Part shown: piece after piece, positions 61,701-64,000 of the stretch
Numbering within the stretch: position 1 is the first letter of the stretch
How the letters are laid out: every line of letters starts with the position of its first letter
Program-made: the position numbers and the translations under genes
Notes under the pieces: model-generated
Database searches by the model: none
Told to the model about the DNA's origin: nothing
Seen by the model: only the letters and a program-made list of their open reading frames with translations
From: Legionella fairfieldensis ATCC 49588
GTDB taxonomy: Bacteria; Pseudomonadota; Gammaproteobacteria; Legionellales; Legionellaceae
Length of the DNA: 64,000 bases
NCBI RefSeq assembly: GCF_000621525.1
Contig: NZ_JHYC01000014.1
Span: 23,363-87,362, forward strand
Reading direction: 5' to 3'

Positions 61701-64000
61701 CGCCAGGCGGGCGAGTGGGCGACCACGCGGTTTCAGTACGACAGGGATGGTTTGAAAGTAGCCACCCTGGATGCCGGACACTACCTGACCACCTGGTCGT
61801 ACAATGCGCTCGGCGAGACGGAGGCGGAGCGGGCCTATGCGCAGCGCGCCGAGGTCGGTGCGAATGGGGAATGGACGCGGCCTCCAGTCGCTGCGGAAGA
61901 CCGTTGGGTGGTCTTTGCCTACGATGCCTTAAGCCGCCTGACGGCCAAAACCTTCAAACAGGTGAGTCATGCGCGGCTTACGGCGGATGGACGCCGTTAT
62001 GAGACGCTCACCGGGGAGGTGACAACGACCTATACGTATGATGCGCTGGACCATCTGACGTCGACCACCGATACGATGGGCTATCGGAGTTTTTGCTATT
62101 ACGATGCGTTGGGGCAGTTGATTGCCAAAGTGGGGCCTGCTACCGCGGCGGGACAGCGCGCGGTGAGTTACGGCTACGATGGCCTGGGGCAACTGGTGGA
62201 AACGACCCGGTTTGCCGAGGGGGCGGCGGCTGCTGATGAAACGACCTTTCGCCTGCGCGGGAAGTCGGCGAAGGACCAGACGACCCATTCGCTTTATGAT
62301 GCCGAGGGGCGTCTGTTGGCCGAGGTAGACGGCTTGCAGCACGCGGTGTATTACAGCTATGACGGCAGGGGGCAGGTGACTCGCCGCTGGCAGTCATTAA
62401 CCGGCGTGGATGGCACGTTGCAACGCAGGGACCAACGCTATCGCTACGATGAGGCGGGTTCTTTGTTGCAAACGGCCACGTTGACCGAGGCCGGGTCGCT
62501 GATAACCGAGGACGCCTGTTACAATGCCTTTGGCGAGGTGATTGCGAAGGGCCGCAACGGCCGCTTCACCACGCACATGGATTACGACACGGCAGGGCGC
62601 GTGTGGCGGAGCAACAGCGCCGGATTTTACCAGATTTATGTCTATGATTTAACGGACAAGGTGACGCAGGTGGTGACGTCCACCCAGGCGTTTAACGGCC
62701 AATGGGGCGAGGAAGGGCTTGATTTATCGACGGGCATGGCGAGCGACACGCTGTCGTTCAGTGACGGGGCGTGGCGTTACGGGTTAACGCGACAGGACAC
62801 GGTTTACGATGCGCTGGGGCATTTAATGAGCAAGCGTAAGGAGTCGGTGGTGCGCGGCACGACCCACGAGGATAGGTTGCAGGCGGTGGAGGAGGTGGAA
62901 ACGACTGACCGCTGGGGGAATGTGCTCAGTCACACCAGCGCCCGCGGGTTGACTACCCGGATGCGTTACAATGCCTTTGACCAGGTGGTGGAGCAGGTGT
63001 TACCGCCGGTGGAGGTCTGTAACGAGCGGGGCGAGCGGCAATGGCTTGCCCCCACGGTGCGTTATGCTTACGATGCGCTGGGCCGGGCGCTGGCGGTCAC
63101 CGATGCCAACGGGCATACGGTGGCCAAACTGCTGGATGCCGAGGGGCAGGTGCTGGCTGACATCGATGCGAAAGGCAACCGACGGGTGAAGACCTATGAC
63201 CTCTTCGGCAACCGGGTGAGCAGTCGCACGGAACGCGGGGCATTGACCACCTACGTTTACGATAAGGCCAATCGGTTAATCGAGCTGAAGACGGCGACGG
63301 GCAGTCAGCGCAGCCAGTACGATGAAGCAGGTCAGCTCGTTGCGCAAACCGATGCCCTGGGCGCTCACCGCCGGGTGTGGTATGACACCATGGGCCAGAG
63401 GATAGCGCAGGAGGACCAGGGGCGTGTAACCCAATACGCCTACGATGACGCCGGCCATCAGGTGCTGGAGCGCGATGCCCAGGGTCACACCCGCACCTGG
63501 GCATACAATGAGGCGGGCCAGTTGATTCGCCACGGGGATTTGGGCGGCCATGTCACCACCTACCGTTACAACCGCAATGGCCTGTTGCTGGAGGAAGTCT
63601 CGACCGCGGGCAAGCACCTGCAATACCATTACCAGGGTGACGGCGCGCTCATGCAATACGTGGATAACGTCCATCACGAGACGGTGGATTATGCCTATGA
63701 CCAAGACGGCAATGTCGTTGCCAAAACAGCCTCCCGAACCGTGCAGGGGCCGGATGACGGCTGGCTCAGGGAGATGGATGTCTATGCCTATGACGCGCTC
63801 GGGCGTCTGGTGACCGTGCGCCGGCGAAGTCCTCAAGACACCGACTCGCGTTTTCCGGACAAAGACCACGCGCTGTTAAACATCGATTACCAGTACGATG
63901 CGGTGGGGAACATCCGGCACACGCAGGTGATGGCCAATTACAGTGGCTTTCAGCCGCTGGTGGGGGATGAGTATTACACGTACGATGAAACCAACCGGTT
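55710..64000 (+). CDS. Giant RHS/YD-repeat protein, 3' end beyond the window
   Basis: One frame runs without a stop from the ATG at 55710 (MPQVFTGEGLGLTGSSVGQL, behind GAAGGAAGAG) to the window edge, at least 2,763 codons. It is made of YD repeats throughout, in forms such as YDALGR, YDEAGRL, YNAFGEVV and YDAAGHLL. RHS proteins form a beta-helical shell that usually holds a toxin at the C-terminus; that part is not visible here. There is no signal peptide. The region is visibly GC-rich, with long antisense frames, unlike its neighbours, which indicates recent transfer. It sits where ccmC is expected. Confidence 0.92.
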   Translation, partial: MPQVFTGEGLGLTGSSVGQLGVYGPQGSGLLGGGGSLLSVNAATGNVVLRQSDGFLAGLGLGYDLQRSYNSLGEGGCGWCFNVESRLCVEGGINEPGSVVYRVDEDGHRSGFVFHEGRGLYVAMDGRAASLCFKGGHWLYRDGVSETAYDYDEGGQLTAVRDRDGHCLALSYEEGHLVRVVDSSGEQRIEWRFERGVLQEITTWSEASVVHHLRYEYDAQGRLCRVSRDLGQGLTFWVTYAYWGESTRLRELRESDGVALLLDYDASGRLIRLTDGEGRWTQYRYEAGHTVISNALGETSTYGYDAQGRLTRVVDGVGHAIDYVYEGARLAAIYQGDLQWRFAYNDAGDCVDRVLPSGERIRCTYDSDHRVLSETHVADGWGVRTSYRVYDERGHVRFKVALDGTVSECCYNEQGQLLRVRTYLKAGLTGQSPASSLSLSAMTRWAASQPPEAVSLVDYRYDWRGLLAEEVHYAAIDPAGNGVLAGALTTSYRYNAAGLLVEKGQPVAGGIRLTHYLYDDLGRLLETRDSEGHSERVVYDEAHRQVITTDARGVRTIRTYDRTGLLLATQVMESTGVSYGTTTYRYDEAGRLVRTGHADGTFTVYCYDAAGHLLAQCEPGGRVCEYTYDALGRVVQTVQRAGVVTADWSADSLTWAAIRPAADRGDRLRQTIYNACNQVAYTVDEAGGVIGFDYDAAGQVVRKTAYATRITLQEDVLLTVDTLLLVASEDDRISRYRYDEAGRLQAEVNGNGAVTGYTWDREGHCLDVCRYATALTGLYSLDWALPPPSPKDSHTYSRYNAAGLKVADIDALGYVTTYAYNEQGLVCEKRVVSQAIGIRRLEEGAALETLLRLSAADHVTTYRYDGLNRLIEQTDPNHRVTRYRYDERGQVVESTCLDARSQAYRGTACRYDALGRVIQQLNATGAALLRDSPGLSAAEQEAIWAAHSVQLSYDALGRLLSQRNARQETTQFFYNEAGLLQYTVTADGEVVEQAYNGFQEVIATRRYSNRLPGLLVGLTASGLAARLSELRDEAHDEVTTYAYHPTGLLASKTVGGHQETTVLYNAFGEVASTRQRLDADQVYQTTYRYDHQGLLRHRIEEGEGLYRDSETQYDVWGRVSKAIDARQGETTYRVNARGECTLIENAVHSSKTMSYDAFGRVVSESALVAKAYTYDDETNTVTIRHVGEDTTTILQFNAFGDKVCLDDNGAVTTWCYDENGQLLAVEKPEGQGMAYRYDEAGHLVWQQDNEGRVIVYTYDATGRVLTKIIDPEGLALTTTYRYDGIGRQLQVVEADGLCKRFTYNAAGQLQQTCIDPEGLQLRTDFVYDERGLLVRQVEHLDAQRTRVTAYEWDALGRCVATIRDAEGLKLTTRTGYDANNNRVWETDANQHTRHWVYDANNRCRYEVDARGVVTAHHYDSRDNECKTVVYAHRLSRVDNYTQAGIEALLKPDEQDCYQFRTFDRAGRVRLVFDALGYATRYVYDVKGNVVSQVRYAQAFSLARLKEGYAPEPRDETNARVTYMAYDGLNQLRYRVDAQGAVTSFHYNRAGQVSQTTRFYVGLPLQQMKRDFSCAGIEAKLTLHADQDQTTRYAYDKAGRLVYQLSPEGAVTRYDYDGASRRIATCQYATRLNPTGLDAQWPERVMASTADRLTRFVFDAAGRERYRISAEGRVLERCYDAVGNVVAEVRHTWRLADGAPLSKDALEDDKGAQRTRWTYDTLGRLVQKTDAAGGQTAYTYDGNNNVITQTDARQARWTYGYDEANQLVETRSPEVSVTGEAAGQWVSETRAILTRHTYDSFGNVVETVRDAEGLMARRVYVYDALNRCVETRYPDVRVDASGTTACAQRNEVVQTLTEVNRYNAFGEVVAKQDRAGYWSYTAYNGRGEVLYTLGADGELTGCEYDGLGRLTGKTRYATRLSLEALGGDYSAEAFARGRCVSADDRQERCEYDRENRLVKVRQAALRSYNGATRQYARAEPTRRFTYNAFGEVIEEQVCRQAGEWATTRFQYDRDGLKVATLDAGHYLTTWSYNALGETEAERAYAQRAEVGANGEWTRPPVAAEDRWVVFAYDALSRLTAKTFKQVSHARLTADGRRYETLTGEVTTTYTYDALDHLTSTTDTMGYRSFCYYDALGQLIAKVGPATAAGQRAVSYGYDGLGQLVETTRFAEGAAAADETTFRLRGKSAKDQTTHSLYDAEGRLLAEVDGLQHAVYYSYDGRGQVTRRWQSLTGVDGTLQRRDQRYRYDEAGSLLQTATLTEAGSLITEDACYNAFGEVIAKGRNGRFTTHMDYDTAGRVWRSNSAGFYQIYVYDLTDKVTQVVTSTQAFNGQWGEEGLDLSTGMASDTLSFSDGAWRYGLTRQDTVYDALGHLMSKRKESVVRGTTHEDRLQAVEEVETTDRWGNVLSHTSARGLTTRMRYNAFDQVVEQVLPPVEVCNERGERQWLAPTVRYAYDALGRALAVTDANGHTVAKLLDAEGQVLADIDAKGNRRVKTYDLFGNRVSSRTERGALTTYVYDKANRLIELKTATGSQRSQYDEAGQLVAQTDALGAHRRVWYDTMGQRIAQEDQGRVTQYAYDDAGHQVLERDAQGHTRTWAYNEAGQLIRHGDLGGHVTTYRYNRNGLLLEEVSTAGKHLQYHYQGDGALMQYVDNVHHETVDYAYDQDGNVVAKTASRTVQGPDDGWLREMDVYAYDALGRLVTVRRRSPQDTDSRFPDKDHALLNIDYQYDAVGNIRHTQVMANYSGFQPLVGDEYYTYDETNR

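Overview
The window looks like a chromosomal segment of a gamma-proteobacterium of the order Legionellales, most likely Legionella or a close relative. Three things point there: the housekeeping gene order (rplU-rpmA-obgE; thrS-infC-rpmI-rplT-pheS-pheT-ihfA; rplM-rpsI-petA-petB-petC), the moderately AT-rich base composition, and a set of effector-like genes (patatin, LRR/AAA giant, nucleotidyltransferase with a membrane hairpin, a DUF4116 remnant). This placement is inference from gene content; no database was searched.

Layout. 1-2141: ribosomal L21/L27 and the GTPase ObgE. 2097-7939 (mostly minus): a CinA-like protein, a YdjM-type membrane protein, a LicD-type transferase, a small decayed gene, an FAD oxidoreductase, IspA and XseB. 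8057-12057: RadA, a patatin-like phospholipase, a frameshifted DUF4116 fragment and a ZIP transporter. 12387-14809 (minus): a compact three-gene unit of PP-loop ATPase, TusA-like sulfur carrier and CDF metal transporter. 14810-15211: an AT-rich gap with three perfect DnaA boxes. 15212-19177: RecG, an AI-2E/PerM-family permease and two very small genes. 19229-22240: an MFS transporter, an unknown protein and an HTH repressor facing a short transcript candidate with its own operator, followed by tRNA-Val(GAC). 22475-29932: the translation cluster, with infC starting at AUU, then ihfA and a thioredoxin-like ferredoxin. 30105-35440: rplM-rpsI, a truncated PAS-REC protein, and the bc1 complex genes petABC.

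35441-45970 is an accessory island: an exported Ig/cadherin-like protein, a nucleotidyltransferase protein with 87-bp repeats at its 3' end, and a roughly 2,236-residue protein with leucine-rich repeats, a possible YopT/C58-like Cys-His-Asp triad, two AAA modules and a C-terminal membrane hairpin. The last two are transcribed divergently and both look like candidate secreted effectors. 46141-55394 returns to housekeeping genes: dnaE, a Cys-rich exported protein, fleQ, sohB and ccmA-ccmB. From 55710 to the window end, one open frame of at least 2,763 codons encodes a GC-rich RHS/YD-repeat protein where ccmC would be expected.

The most notable structural signal links the two accessory regions. 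A promoter-plus-leader segment of about 90 bp occurs upstream of both the Ig-like gene (35515) and the RHS gene (55415), and the 22 bp covering the RHS ribosome-binding site and start codon recur right after the Ig-like gene (37416). This suggests two rearranged derivatives of one ancestral leader/Ig-like/RHS module. Several dispersed intergenic repeats are also present, including a MITE-like element with terminal inverted repeats and a 15-bp-stem palindrome.
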